This document shows positions 44,447 through 55,549 of a stretch of 64,000 nt of DNA, in pieces (position 1 is the stretch's first letter; each line of letters begins with the position of its first letter). This stretch comes from Bombyx mori (Eukaryota; Arthropoda; Insecta; Lepidoptera; Bombycidae). The translations under genes were made by a program, and so were the position numbers. Below the pieces are notes generated by a model. It was given only the letters and a program-made list of their open reading frames with translations, did not search any database and was not told the DNA's origin. The DNA lies in the NCBI RefSeq assembly GCF_030269925.1, contig NC_085116.1:15128001-15192000 (forward strand). Direction: 5' to 3'.

Positions 44447-45552
44447 CGCTACTGCCGCTGTGTGATGACATCTACATTGTAATTGAGACCTGCGTCCATT
44501 GTATGCCTATAACATCTGATGGGTCGTGAGCTACTGCTCCTCATTCACCAAAATGAAACCTTTTATTTTCAGGTTTGGCACCGAAGCCCGTACGAGATAT
44601 ACGGGTCACACGGGGACTTGAAGGTCTGCAAATGTTGGGAGCAGGCCACAGCCCCAAGGATATTTTAAGGCTCCACCTACCAAACGACTTCTCTTGCGTT
44701 CTCTCACACGTCTTCCAATCTCCGTCCGGGGTCAAAATCCGGACGGAGTAGGGAGGACCGTAATGAACCTAACCTAACTAGACTACTAATCTAAAACCAT
44801 AAAAACAAACTTTCATTAAATTTTATTAGAGACAAAACCACCATTTAACTCTACATCGTAGACCAGATAATATAGTTTTATTAACTGCACGCAATTTTAA
44901 TTCTTAACAGAGTGGAAATTAGGACCACTTTAGCGTGGTTTTACGAAAATCTTCAAATCAAGCAGTAAAACTGACTATTAAATTTTACACGAACATTCAT
45001 GTTTTATGAATGGTCGAAGCGCTGCATTCTGATTAGGTTCGATTTAAACTAGTGATTTAACACAGCTTCGTCTGGGTAAAACGTGCACTGTGTATTTTTT
45101 AAGGCATTTCATTTTAAGGAGTGCATTGCATTAGAATATAATAGGAAAGTGTTTGAGAAATTTTATTTCGTGAGTTCATTTTTATTACACGATGCTTCAA
45201 TTCAATTAAGAACGAATTCAATTGAGACTTCTTTATCTTTCATATTAACAAGTCTTTTTATTTATAATACTGGTCGACTTCGACATTCAGCTGTTACTAC
45301 TATGAGATATTTTTGATATTTATTCCTAAACTAATCATCATTAATACCAACCCTACATGAAAAACGTTAAACTAAATACAAATTTAAATTACTACACGAA
45401 ACTGCTTAGTTAAATTCGATCCATAATTACTGTTACAGTTTGTACAATGCTTTAAATTTACGCTTTTTGTTATTATGAGCATTTTGGAAAACAATCTCAC
45501 AATTACAAAAATATATTTTGATTGTAGTTAAGCTTATTATTCATGGTAAGTA
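44447..45552. other. unassigned DNA, GC-richer at 44560-44760
   Basis: A 64-codon minus-strand frame (44541-44735) covers a GC-richer block that may be a retroelement relic, but I cannot place it in a family. The rest is AT-rich and featureless. Confidence 0.35.
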
Positions 45553-45782
45553 AGTAAGTCCGCGCGGGTAGGTATCACCACCCTGCCTATTTCTGACGTA
45601 AAGCAGTAATGCGTTTCGGTTTGAAAGGTGAGGCAGTCGCCGTAACTATATTGAGACCTTAGAACTTATATCTCAAGGTGGGTGGCGCATTTACGTCGTA
45701 GATGTCTATGGGCTCCAGTATCCACTTAACACCAGGTGGGCTGTGAGCTCGTCCACCCATCTAAGCAATAAATTAAAAAAAA
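45553..45782 (+). repeat. SINE 3' unit
   Basis: TAAGTCCGCGCGGGTAGGTA through AAGCAATAAATTAAAAAAAA. Confidence 0.85.
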
Positions 45783-45783
45783 A

Positions 45784-45992
45784 CTGGCCCGCTTCGCTGG
45801 GCATTTAAAATTATCATTATTATTTATTGTCATTATTATTAGGGAGTACAACACTCATATAAATGTTAGCCTATCCATTAAGTACATGTATTTTCCACAT
45901 GGACACCAAGTTTCAAGTCAATCGGATGCATGGTTCAGTAGTTATAACGGAACATCCGTAAAAACCACTGTAGATTCATATATTAGTATAGA
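45784..45992 (-). mobile_element. non-autonomous Helitron, about 209 bp
   Basis: On the minus strand it starts TCTATACTAATATATGAATC at 45992 (plus-strand T follows) and ends in the hairpin GCCCAGCGAAGCGGGCC with a CCAG in place of CTAG. The start is shared with the Helitron at 59150-59471. Confidence 0.65.
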
Positions 45993-46468
45993 TAATTTGT
46001 AACACAGCTCAAGACGGTGGTGACGTAAGTCTCCTTAATCTGTCTCTTCATCGCTGAAGGTCGTGTTTAGCTTGAAGTGTTGATCGCTCGATCTACTATT
46101 CCTGTCCTCGACGGTCTTTATAGCGACGGTTATTGACATGCCGGTAAGCGTAACGTATCTAACGGCATTAAAACACGAGCCATTAACAGTATATTTCGGT
46201 TGAGCGTAAAATCACATAACAAATACCCAAAGACCGGAGGTTCGGGTCGCTTCCGGCGCCGCATACTAAATTCAAAATTACGTTTCTATGTAATTTTAAT
46301 GCATCTCGTGAACTACGCCACAGATTCAATTTACCGTGAAATTTTTTTGGTCCGTGTTAAAGGAAAAAGCGATTTTAATGTTTTTTTGACTGTCACTTCC
46401 ATCATACCGCACATTCTGAAGTGTCCACAAAAAGTAAACATAATCAAGTCATCGTAAACATAATTTTG
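45993..46468. other. unassigned DNA
   Basis: No gene is recognised. The 85-codon frame at 46200-46457 has no motif. Confidence 0.4.
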
Positions 46469-46911
46469 AAGTCGTCGTAGCCTAAAGGATAAGACGTCCG
46501 GTGCATTCGTGTGTAGCGATGCACCGGTGTTCGAATCCCGCAGGCGGGTACCAATTTTTCTAATGAAATACGTACTCAACAAATGTTCACGATTGACTTC
46601 CACGGTGAAGGAATAACATCGTGTAATAAAAATCAAACCCGCAAAATTATAATTTGCGTAATCACTGGTGGTAGGACCTCTTGGGAGTCCGCACGGGTAG
46701 GTACCACCACCCCGCCTATTTCCGCCGTGAAGCAGTAATGCGTTTCGGTTCGAAGGGTGGGGTAGCCGTTGTAACTATACTGAGACCTTAGAACTTATAC
46801 CTCGAGGTGGGTGGCGCATTTACGATGTAGATGTCTATGGGCTCCAGTAACCACTTAACACCAGGTGGGCTGTGAGCTCGTCCACCAATCTAAGCAATAA
46901 ATAAAAAAAAA
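46469..46911 (+). repeat. full-length tRNA-headed SINE (Bm1-type), best copy
   Basis: About 443 bases in three parts. The tRNA-like head holds an A-box-like segment (GCCTAAAGGATAAGACGTC) and B-box (GGTGTTCGAATCCCGC). A linker of about 110 bases includes ACTTCCACGGTGAAGGAATA. The 3' unit starts CACTGGTGGTAGGACCTC at about 46665 and ends AAGCAATAAATAAAAAAAAA. I recall Bm1 as the abundant B. mori SINE with this build; the name is a recollection. It is useful as the reference for every fragment in the window. Confidence 0.85.
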
Positions 46912-46948
46912 CAAGAATATTTTTACGGACTTATCGATTATAATGCCT

Positions 46949-47245
46949 TGACTTCCACGATGAATGAATAACAAAGTGTAATAAAAATCAAACCCGCAAA
47001 ATTATAATTTGCGTAATTACTGGTGGTAGGACCTCTTGTGAGTCCGCACCGGTAGGTACCACCAACCCGGCTGTTTCTGCAGTGCAGCAGTAATGTGTTT
47101 CGGTGGGGCAGCCGTTGTAACTATACTGAGACCTTAGAACTCAAGGTGGGTGGCGGCATTTATGTTACAGATGTCTATGGGCTCCTGTAACCATTTAACA
47201 ACAGATGGGCCGTGAACTCTTCCACCTATCCATGCAATAAAAATA
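46949..47245 (+). repeat. SINE, 5'-truncated in the linker
   Basis: TTGACTTCCACGATGAATG, ATTATAATTTGCGTAATT, then the 3' unit with a deletion after GTGTTTCGG, ending ATGCAATAAAAATAATAG. Confidence 0.8.
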
Positions 47246-47458
47246 ATAGAATGTTTATCAACAGTGCGGAAAAAAAATACAAATATGGGTTCAATAGGCA
47301 TAAGCCGAGCTCGCAATCCACCACATGAAAAGTGGTCAGTATTGTGGAGGAAAGGACTAGTGTGGAGTCCAGTCTAGTGTGCCCATGTCCATTGCCAACA
47401 TTCCTGGGCCTCTTCCAAAGGAAAACCTGTCTATTTCAGTTTCAATGTACAATGTACA

Positions 47459-47588
47459 GCGGTAGGCAACGGCTTGGGCGGTAGGCAGCGGCTTGGCTCT
47501 GCCCCTGGCATTGCTGAAGTGCATGGGCGACGGTAACCACTCACCATCAGGTGGGCCGTATGCTCGTCTGCCTACAAGGACAATAAAA
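47459..47588 (+). repeat. CR1/jockey-like LINE 3' tail with 5' micro-duplication
   Basis: GCGGTAGGCAACGGCTTGG is immediately repeated as GCGGTAGGCAGCGGCTTGG, then the standard tail to GGACAATAAAAATAA. Confidence 0.8.
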
Positions 47589-48362
47589 ATAATATTCTGA
47601 CTGAACAAATCGCTAATGTCTATATCTTGGACAGCACCCGAAATGCGGCACTTTATAGCCGCAGTAATGTATGAAAACAAATGTTCTTTCGCTAAATGTT
47701 ACAATTATTCGTTGAAATATCATGGTAGTTGCCACTTGAAATGTAGTGTTACTAATTTTCGTGAAGTTTCAATATAAAGCACCGCTTTGAAATTGGGTTT
47801 AATATTGAGCGTGAATTTTTCATTTTCAATATTAGCTAATGTAGCGGACGTGACTTCGACTGCCATGCCCTACCGCCAAGCCATGTTAACACGCCCTCTT
47901 CCGCCACTGCCACTAGCCAAAGCCAACGAAGGGGGGATAGTGTTAATAAAACAAGCCTTGCCAGCCATTTCTACCACTTTCCGCTTTCTCGCACAAATAG
48001 AAGAACTTGTCGTTACGCTGCTGGTTTTTTTGTCGCATCATTTGCAACACTAACAAATAAATATTAAGAGATGCGATATTAAATTCAATATATATTTAAT
48101 TGAAAGACGAATAAGGACTAAGAATCCCAAATGAAATATTACACGTTCAGCGTGTAAATTAAAATCACTCAATTTTTTACAATTACATACATATAGGTAT
48201 TCATGTTAAATTAAATTTGTAAAATTGTAAAGTTGCAATTGATTTGTAAAGTTTTCATTTACACAACGAGGAGTGAAAGAAAGGCTATTTGTTTTAAGCG
48301 ACATTTCGCTTATCACGCGGCATTTATCTTTGTAATTAAAGGTCCTTTTTTTACACACTTAC
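47589..48362. other. unassigned DNA
   Basis: The 88-codon frame at 47787-48053 has proline-rich PLPPLPLAKA but no recognisable domain, start context or neighbour. I do not call it a gene. Confidence 0.35.
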
Positions 48363-48600
48363 AGGTGGTAGGACCTCTTGTGAGTCCGCGCGGGTAGGTA
48401 CCACCACCCCGCCTATTTCTGCCGTGAAGCAGCAATGCGTTTCGGTTTGAAGGGTGGGGCAGCCGTTGTAGCTATACTAGACCTTAGAACTTGTATCTCA
48501 AGGTGGGTGGCGCATTGTGGATGTCTGTGGGCTCCAGTAACCACTTAACACCAGGTGGGCTGTGAGCTCGTCCACCCATCTAAGCAATAAATAAATAAAA
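48363..48600 (+). repeat. SINE 3' unit
   Basis: ACAGGTGGTAGGACCTCTTG through AAGCAATAAATAAATAAAAA. A nine-base gap lies in the TTTACGTTG region. Confidence 0.85.
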
Positions 48601-49415
48601 AACGCTTTATATTAGCTTCACTTGTATGTATGTTTGTTTGTTTGTAACTGACTCCTTTAGACGCGATTTTGACCCACTTTAATAGGCCAGTTTTTATTCA
48701 AACTTTGTAGATTTATCGAGGACCGATGACAATACACTAATTTCATAAGATTATTCCATTATTCAATTTGCAAAAAAAGATATTTGCCAATTTATATAAT
48801 TTTTATCTATAGTCGATAAGGCTAAGGAATTGATGTTAAAGTACTTAATAGTTTTAAAAATACGCTTTTATAGAAAATGTAACTAAAAAATGAAAAATAA
48901 ATAATAGTTTAAAAAAACAAAAAAACACGCTTTGTATAAAATTCAATTAAAAAATAGAAAATAAATTTTTGTAAATATAAATTGAAAATAGTGTAAAAAA
49001 TATGTATTTCATTTAAAAAAAAAGCGTGGGGTGCTTTTTAAGATATTATTGAAATAATAATTCTTCTACTCATATCTGTCAGAAAAATACTTATAACTAA
49101 TAACACCATGCACTACACACTAAACAACCAAAACTAAAAAATAGAAAATAAATTTGAATAAAAATAGTGTAAGAAAAAATTATTTTCTTGTATAAAAGCG
49201 TATTTTGTTTGTTTTTTTAAACTATTATTTATTTTTCATTTTTTAGTTGAATTTAAATTTTTTCATTTTTTTTTTATTGTTTAATTTTGATCGGTCCTTA
49301 ATAAGTATACCGAATTTCGAGTTAATTCGACGTTTTGAAAGGGGATCAAAATCATGTTCAAAGATTCCGTTACATACTAACATACATACGTCTGAAGCTA
49401 ATAAAAGCGTATTAA
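48601..49415. mobile_element. long inverted-repeat element, about 815 bp, non-coding
   Basis: The ends mirror each other: TATTAGCTTCACTTGTATGT on the left against the complement of GTCTGAAGCTAATAAAAGCG on the right. A second inner inverted pair of about 45 bases is nearly exact: AATGAAAAATAAATAATAGT at about 48888 against ACTATTATTTATTTTTCATT at about 49221. The left GATTTTGACC and right GGGGATCAAAATC also mirror. It is extremely AT-rich with no transposase. Confidence 0.7.
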
Positions 49416-49841
49416 AAAGGACAAAAAACATAGATGGTATAATAATGTTTCAGAACAAAAAAATCTAAATTAAAACTGTAACATTATGACAGTTGTCATG
49501 GTAACTTCACTTGTCATTCTGCAAGAGACCGCATCATTTATGAAGGTATTATTCGCACCTGGACGCAGGGCGAAAGGACCACAGCCGCGACATGTAAATT
49601 AATATCTAGATTACTGGTCTGTCGGTTTGTTGAGGCTTAATTTGGCGCTTTGTTAAGAATATAATTTAATGAAAATATTTTAATTCGTTTTCGAGATCGT
49701 ATTACTTCTAAGGCAGTTAAATTTACGGCCCACGTGGGATCGCCGTCGCTCACAGAGGTCAGCAATGCCACGCCGTCAGCAATTCACGCCGCTGCCTACC
49801 ACTGAAAACTGACACTCTTTATGCTCTTTATACTTATTGCT
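49416..49841. other. unassigned DNA with a LINE scrap
   Basis: A minus-strand CR1-like tail fragment lies at about 49725-49800 (CGGCCCACGTGGGATCGCCG). Otherwise nothing. Confidence 0.45.
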
Positions 49842-50087
49842 ACTGGTGGTAGGACCTCTTGTGAGACCGCACGGGTAGGTACCAACACTCCGCCTATTTC
49901 TGCCGTGAAGCAGTAATGCGTTTCGGTTTGAAGGGTGGGGCAGCCGTTGTAACTATACTGAGGCCTTAGAACTTATATCTCAAGGTGGGTGGCGCATTTA
50001 CGTTGGAGATGTCTATGGGCTCCAGTAACCACTTAACATCAGGTGGGCTGTGAGCTCGTTCACACATATAAGCAATAAAAAAATAAA
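49842..50087 (+). repeat. SINE 3' unit, sharp 5' boundary
   Basis: ACTGGTGGTAGGACCTCTTG through AAGCAATAAAAAAATAAAAT. Confidence 0.85.
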
Positions 50088-50134
50088 ATAAAACATATTT
50101 GGTGCATTGGCCTATGTTTGATTACTGCAAAACA

Positions 50135-50490
50135 TATACCAGTTTCATATTTCTGATGCGATACGTACTTAACAAACGTTCGCGATTGACTTCCATGGTG
50201 AAGGAATAAAACAACATCGTGTAATAAAAAAGAAACCCACAAAAGATTCTGTAATCACTTGTGTCTTGTGAGTCCGCACGGGTGGGTACCACCACGCCGC
50301 CTATTTCTGCCGCGAAGCAGTAATTTCGATTTGAAGGGCGGGGCAGCCGTTGTATTGTAAAAACGGATACTCATAACTCATGTCTCAAAGTGGATGACAG
50401 CATTTACGTTACGCACTGACGTTTACAGGCAATCACTTAAAACCATTTAGGCCGTGAGCTCGTCAATCCATCTGAGCAATAAAATAAAAA
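50135..50490 (+). repeat. SINE, 5'-truncated in the linker
   Basis: ATTTCTGATGCGATACGTAC, CGATTGACTTCCATGGTGAA, then a diverged 3' unit ending GAGCAATAAAATAAAAATC. It follows the previous unit by about 50 bases. Confidence 0.75.
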
Positions 50491-50995
50491 TCATTAACTT
50501 AAAAAAATGTCATTGAAAATTGAATAGCGTCTCGTAATTAAAATTGATTGAAATTTAAAAGCGTCATTTTAGCGGTACCCGGCGCCCCAACCCTAGAACG
50601 GTCAGTGACCGGACCTCAGATGTTCCCCAGTAACCGCCCGCTGTGTTTTACGACTACACGAAATCGTAAAAACACATAACAGCATAATACAGAGACAGCA
50701 AACAGTAATACAAACCGCATATCCGCGAATCTCCTAAAGATTTTATGATAATTTGTTGTATTATTGCACCGTTGTTTGAACGATATTAAGGTTCGTTCAC
50801 GTAGATAAGTGTTTTACTTGCGATTTTTATGTTATTTGCTTGGCTGTGTCTTGGATGTTGTAAAAAGCGACTAAAGTATTCACAATGAAATAGACTGTGT
50901 TCTCTGAGTAATATACTTGATATCCAGATATCAATACACTAGTATAATATAGTACAGGGAAGCGTCAGAATTCCACTTTAAAAAAGCGGTGCGAT
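50491..50995. other. unassigned DNA
   Basis: Nothing recognised. Confidence 0.4.
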
Positions 50996-51370
50996 TGTTA
51001 CGCCGGTAAGAGTAACGTCATCTATCGCCGAATAGTTGAACGAATATCGAAGGATCTAGAACGCTCGTGAAGTACAACGCCATCTATTTATTGTCAGATA
51101 GCGGAAACTACTACTAGAGATGTGTGGAATATTCTCGATAATTCTAGGGATGAGGTATCGGCTATAAAAGCGCTGTAGAAATGGCACGCAGTCAGTCAGT
51201 AATCGGAACTAGTCGTAGCGAAACAGCGAACGGATCACCTGAAGCGAAGTGGAAGAGGCGACTTGAGAGTTTTAAAGTGTTTGTTGAGTGTTTTAAGGTG
51301 TTTGTGAAGTGTTTTAAGTGTTGAATACAGTTTTTAAGTTGTACTTTGGTGAAATTTTTAGCGCGTAACA
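50996..51370 (+). mobile_element. candidate solo LTR, 375 bp
   Basis: It is bounded by TGTTACGCCGG and GCGCGTAACA, giving the retroviral-type TG...CA ends inside a short inverted repeat (TGTTACG/CGTAACA). It contains a TATA box at 51163-51170 and an initiator-like AGTCAGTCAGT about 25 bases later. No primer-binding site, gag/pol frame or second LTR is seen. Flanking CGAT (50992-50995) and CTAT (51371-51374) differ by one base and may be the target duplication. GTGTTTT is repeated three times in the R/U5-like part. Confidence 0.6.
51163..51170 (+). promoter_or_regulatory. TATA box in the solo LTR
   Basis: TATAAAAG preceded by GC-containing sequence, with TCAGT-type initiator copies at about 51192-51201. 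The spacing fits an RNA polymerase II start in the LTR. Confidence 0.55.
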
Positions 51371-51449
51371 CTATTATAGAGGCCGCCGCTAATTAAATAT
51401 ACGATCCAAGCGATGCGACGGGGCAACGCAAAGCCGCCGTTGCCCGAAA

Positions 51450-51640
51450 CATGTCATGTTGGATCCCGACTCTCCCACTCATACAAGCACCGGTTATCAT
51501 CCTCTTCAAGCTCTTCGACTACGACAAAGAGTTCGACGAGTGAACAAACCCATAGACACAGTCCTTCTCGCCGGACCTTCCGCGATTCCGATCCGGTAGT
51601 AGATTCTGCGAAGCACTGCTCTTGCTAGGGCTAGTTTTAC
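51450..51640 (+). repeat. jockey LINE 3' fragment
   Basis: TCTTCGACTACGACAAAGAG, ATAGACACAGTCCTTCTCGC and CGATTCCGATCCGGTAGTAG, plus strand. It is followed by a 40-base SINE scrap (CACACGGGTAGGTACC) to about 51680. Confidence 0.65.
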
Positions 51641-51680
51641 ACACGGGTAGGTACCAATATCCTACCTATTTCTGCCATGA

Positions 51681-51956
51681 GTTTTGCTTTCCGTTGATAA
51701 GATTGAACCGAGAAACCGCAAGACCGCATGTCGTGATTTCTAAAGTGATCGTGAAATTACCCTTAGTTATTGAATATTGATGGGACAATCCTGAATTTTA
51801 TTTGTCGCTACACTGACAACACCCACGTTTAGTAACAATGTTGCAAGGAGATATCGACACATTTTAAGGAAAATCATCCCATTATGAATTAAATATCTTC
51901 TTGGCGACTTGTGTGGGTTCGCAGTTTTTTATTGGTGTACAAGTAAAGCTTAATTA
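51681..51956. other. unassigned DNA
   Basis: Nothing recognised. Confidence 0.4.
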
Positions 51957-52398
51957 TTTTTTTTAATTGCTTAGATGTGTGGACGAGTTCACAGCTCACC
52001 TGGTGCTATGTGGTCACTGGAGCCCATAGACATCTACCACGTAAATGCGCCACCCACCTTGAGATATAAGTTCTAAGGTTTGAGTATAGTTACAGTTACA
52101 ACGGCTGCCCCACCCTTCAAACCGAAACGCATTACTGCTTCACGGCAGAAATAGGCAGGGTGGTGGTACGGACCCGCGCGGACTCACAAGAGGTCTAATT
52201 ACGCAAATTATAATTTTGCGGATTTGATTTATATTACACGATGTTATCCCTTCACTGTGGAAGTCAAACGTGAACATTTAATAAGTATGTACGTATTTCG
52301 TTAGAAAAATACGTAAGCGCCAGCGGGATTCGAACACCGTTGCATCGCTAGATATTAATGCACCGGACGTCTTATCCTTTAGGCCACGACTACTTCAA
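51957..52398 (-). repeat. full tRNA-headed SINE
   Basis: On the minus strand: head GGCCTAAAGGATAAGACG with B-box GGTGTTCGAATCCC, linker, 3' unit, and an A-rich tail (plus-strand T's at 51957-51964). Part of the unit's first bases is missing (GAGGTCTAATTACGC join). Confidence 0.85.
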
Positions 52399-52619
52399 AG
52401 TATGCGCTTAGGTTTGAATAGTGGGAGAGATATTTAAGAAAATCACTGGATTTCCGCCTGCCCATAGGCGGCCGTAGACTGAGCACGTAGGAGTTGAATC
52501 CGAGGATCCGAGGATCTAAGCTATAAAAAAAAACTTGACTCGAGTCAGAAATTAGCAGATAGTCTTATCAGTTATTAGTATCGGAAAAACCTGTATCCCG
52601 ACCCACACTGGTTCTGACC

Positions 52620-52965
52620 CAGCGGGGTATTCCGTAGGATAACCCATTCTAACCGACGCCATCTAGGCGGGCTCCGGATAGCCTGCCGACCGAGAGGGCT
52701 GGTGGTCGTGGCGCCGACGACCGCCGGTCCGGCGTCCCGAGGGGGAGGGTGATGGGAGAGATGTGCTCCGCACTAAACGCTTCACTTTCCCCCCTTTGCC
52801 TTTTCATGAGTTCTGTCTCATGCGAGGTTCGGACGTGGGTTGTTGAGCGACAGGAAGTTTTAGTTAGTACGACTCTGACATGCCCCGCCCTCCATACCCA
52901 GGGGAGGGGGCAGAAACCGGCGATTTCCTCCTCGCGCGCCGGGTCATAAACTAATTCTTTACAAT
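52620..52965 (-). pseudogene. GC-rich block, possible retroelement 5' region
   Basis: Strikingly GC-rich against its AT-rich surroundings. The minus strand has an open frame (52649-52993) with TKTSCRSTTHVRTSHETELM and ending near SVGRLSGARLDGVG. I recall such blocks at LINE 5' ends in Bombyx but cannot name the family. No catalytic motif is visible. Confidence 0.35.
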
Positions 52966-53380
52966 TCAAGTAGATCCTCATTTTATGTAGCATTTCGTTT
53001 AAAATTTGCCCTATAACATTTTCTTCGGTTTTTGAAAGTCCTAGACATAATTACAATTAGTTTTACGGTTACAGTTTTCGTGGTCACGGACGACTTACCG
53101 TCCTGACGCGCGTACCAGACAGAATAATTTGCAGCTTAGTCTTTACAAATTTAAACACACAAAATAAACAGAGTACACTCTGAGACATTTAACTATGAAA
53201 GGAGATGTATCTGAAGGGCATATTTAGAGGTAAATGACCGTAATCGAAGCCCGCGAGGCGAACGAACCCTTCGAGTCATCCCTATTTATTGTTTTAAATA
53301 AATTAACAAACAGTTTAATTGATTCAAAACTTAAAAAAGTTTTGCTCATTACCATTTTACAATATAAAGCAGTTGTTGTT
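52966..53380. other. unassigned DNA
   Basis: Nothing recognised. Confidence 0.4.
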
Positions 53381-53735
53381 TTTGGAACGAAGTTCCTTAT
53401 GGGACGATGCGGAGGGGTACCCTAACCGGGAAAAAACGATTTTTATTATTTATGTATAATAGTCTTAGTATGATGGCTATACAGTCTAATGTATAGTCTA
53501 CGTGATGACGGTTATTATTATTATTCATATAAATAACTGTTTCTTTGTATATTATTATTATATATTTTTTATAAATCATTGTGAATAAAGTTGATAGGTT
53601 TGTAAAGTAGTTTTTTTAGCAATAAAAAAATCACGATGAAAAATGTATACCCGAATAATTATTTTCTTTATACCTCGAATAGAACTTAAAATTAATATTT
53701 TTATAGTAAGGAACTTCGTTCCTATCCAGTGTTCC
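53381..53735. mobile_element. MITE-like element (GGAACGAAGTTCC family), copy 3
   Basis: Left end GGAACGAAGTTCCTTATGGG; right end AGTAAGGAACTTCGTTCCTA. It shares GGAGGGGTACCCTAACCGG and ATACCTCGAATAGAACTTAA with 39391-39800. The interior is AT-rich and non-coding. Confidence 0.65.
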
Positions 53736-53849
53736 ACGATACCACGCATCTTTTTTAACTACGAGATTGTGGGAACTGTGTTAGTCGAAATTCTTGATGC
53801 GCTGATGATGAAGTATGAAGGCTGCACTTGTTCCGTCGCAGGTCATCAG

Positions 53850-54300
53850 TGTGGGTATAACGACGAAGGGAAGATCTTCCACCGAGCGGTTGATATTGCT
53901 CGGTAGACCGACGGTCCGAATGTTGTTTTTCGGAACTTGTATATATGCACGCTTATCTTAAAAATGTCGTAAGCGAGATTTTTTTTATTGCTTAGATGGG
54001 TGGACGAGCTCACAGCCCACATGGTGTTAAGTGGTTACTGGAGCCCATAGACATCTACGACGTAAATGCGCCACCCACCTTGAGATATAAGTTCTAAGGT
54101 CTCAAGTATAGTTACAACGGCTGCCCCACCCTTCAAACCGAAACGTTTAACTGCTTCACGGCAGAAATAGGCAGGGCGGTGGTACCTATCCGCGCGGACT
54201 CATTAGAGGGCCTACCACCAGTAATTACGCAAATTAAAAAAATTCACAGATTCAGGCATCTGTCAAATATCTTGTGTTCTGTGATGGCTAACGCCACACC
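53850..54300 (+). repeat. unclassified repeat Q, copy 2, split by a SINE
   Basis: GGGAAGATCTTCCACCGAGC, CTCGGTAGACCGACGGTCCG, AAAATGTCGTAAGCGAG, then after the SINE TCAAATATCTTGTGTTCTGT. Co-linear with 35291-35672. Confidence 0.7.
53979..54237 (-). repeat. SINE 3' unit with a little linker, inside repeat Q
   Basis: Plus-strand T run, TTGCTTAGATGGGTGGACGA, ending CCTACCACCAGTAATTACGC. Truncated just upstream of the 3' unit. Confidence 0.85.
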
Positions 54301-54454
54301 TTCAACTTGGTTTAAATGCCAAGAATGATAAGATGTTAAGAATTTACTTGAAATCGGAGTTCAATTTAGTAATCAAAGATCTTTATTTATATACACACAC
54401 ACGCTTACTTACATAGGTACTACTTAACAAATATAAGTCTATCTATAGTTATAT

Positions 54455-54530
54455 CTATTGCTGACGTCCGTGAGGGATAGTAACCACTTATCAGGCGAGC
54501 CGTATGCTAGGCTGCCTACAAAGGCAATAA
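54455..54530 (+). repeat. CR1/jockey-like LINE 3' tail, diverged
   Basis: TTGCTGACGTCCGTGAGG, GAGCCGTATGCTAGGCTGCC and AAGGCAATAAGAAAG. Confidence 0.7.
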
Positions 54531-54734
54531 GAAAGAAAAACAAAGGCTTCATCAGGATCGGCACACTAGTTTTGGCGTTACATTCGAACGAACAAACAGA
54601 AAATAGTAAAAACGCAAACTTATGTTTGGGTATATCTAATCTCATCTATCATAGGCCAGAAGATATTTGACAAATGCCTGAATCGCGCTGACGATATTTT
54701 CAAGATAATCTTCCGGAAGGATGTTTCCTCTGAA

Positions 54735-55165
54735 ACTAATAATCCCATTCTCACGGATCGTTTGGAACCTCTGGGTCTGCGGAGGGACTTCGGTTCCCTC
54801 TATATTTTATACTGTATGTTCCATGGGGAGTGCTCTGAGGAATTGTTTGAGATGATACCACCATCTCGTTTTTACCATCGCACCGCCCGCCACCGGAGTA
54901 GAGTTCACCCATACCTGGAGCCGCTGCGTTCATCCACAGTGCGCTTCCAGAGATCTTTTTTGCCACGTACCATCCGGCTTTGGGATGAGCTCCCCTCCAC
55001 GGTGTTACCCGAGCGCTATGACATATCCTTCTTCAAACGAGGCTTGTGGAGAGTACTTAACGGTAGGCAGCGGCTTGGCTCTACTTCTGGCATTGCTGAT
55101 GGTAACCACTTACCATCAGGTGGGCCGTATGCTCGTCTGCCTACAAGGGCAATAAAAAAAGTGAA
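54735..55165 (+). mobile_element. CR1/jockey-like LINE, 5'-truncated, with RT tail
   Basis: Second copy of the 30580-31189 element, starting inside the RT tail (LEPLGLRRDFGSL). The frame at 54762 onward keeps FHGECSEELFEMIPPSRFYH and RSFLPRTIRLWDELPS. A deletion of about 14 bases at ATTGCTGATGGTAACC removes the normal stop and pushes the frame through the tail to 55181. Non-functional. Confidence 0.8.
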
Positions 55166-55549
55166 TATTCGAAATTGTTAAAAGACTTTGTACGTACGAG
55201 CTTGTATGCTGAAAACATGTAATACTTTTAAATAATTCAGTGGTAGGTAGGACGTTATGTTCACCCATCACGCGTTCTCATTAAATCTTCATGTAACATT
55301 TATAATGACAGAAGTCTTGATTAAAGGAGAAACGCGATCTCCCCCATTATTAAACCACCATCGCTTGGGAGTGCTCGTCTTTAATAAACGATAGCGCACG
55401 TGCTTGACCCGGTTTAACGTAATTTTTCGGTTAATTATAAGGCCGTATTTCGGTGCCTAATAAGGTGGCTTATTTAGGAACATGTAACTCGTATTGTAGT
55501 TAGTTACCTATTTCTATTTATCTAACATAGGCACAGAATGACATCTATA
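55166..55549. other. unassigned DNA
   Basis: Nothing recognised except the left copy of the target duplication (55535-55549) of the next LINE. Confidence 0.4.

Noticed and set aside
47787..48053. Proline-containing 88-codon frame as a small gene
   Set aside because: No homology recognised and no supporting signals in an intergenic repeat region.
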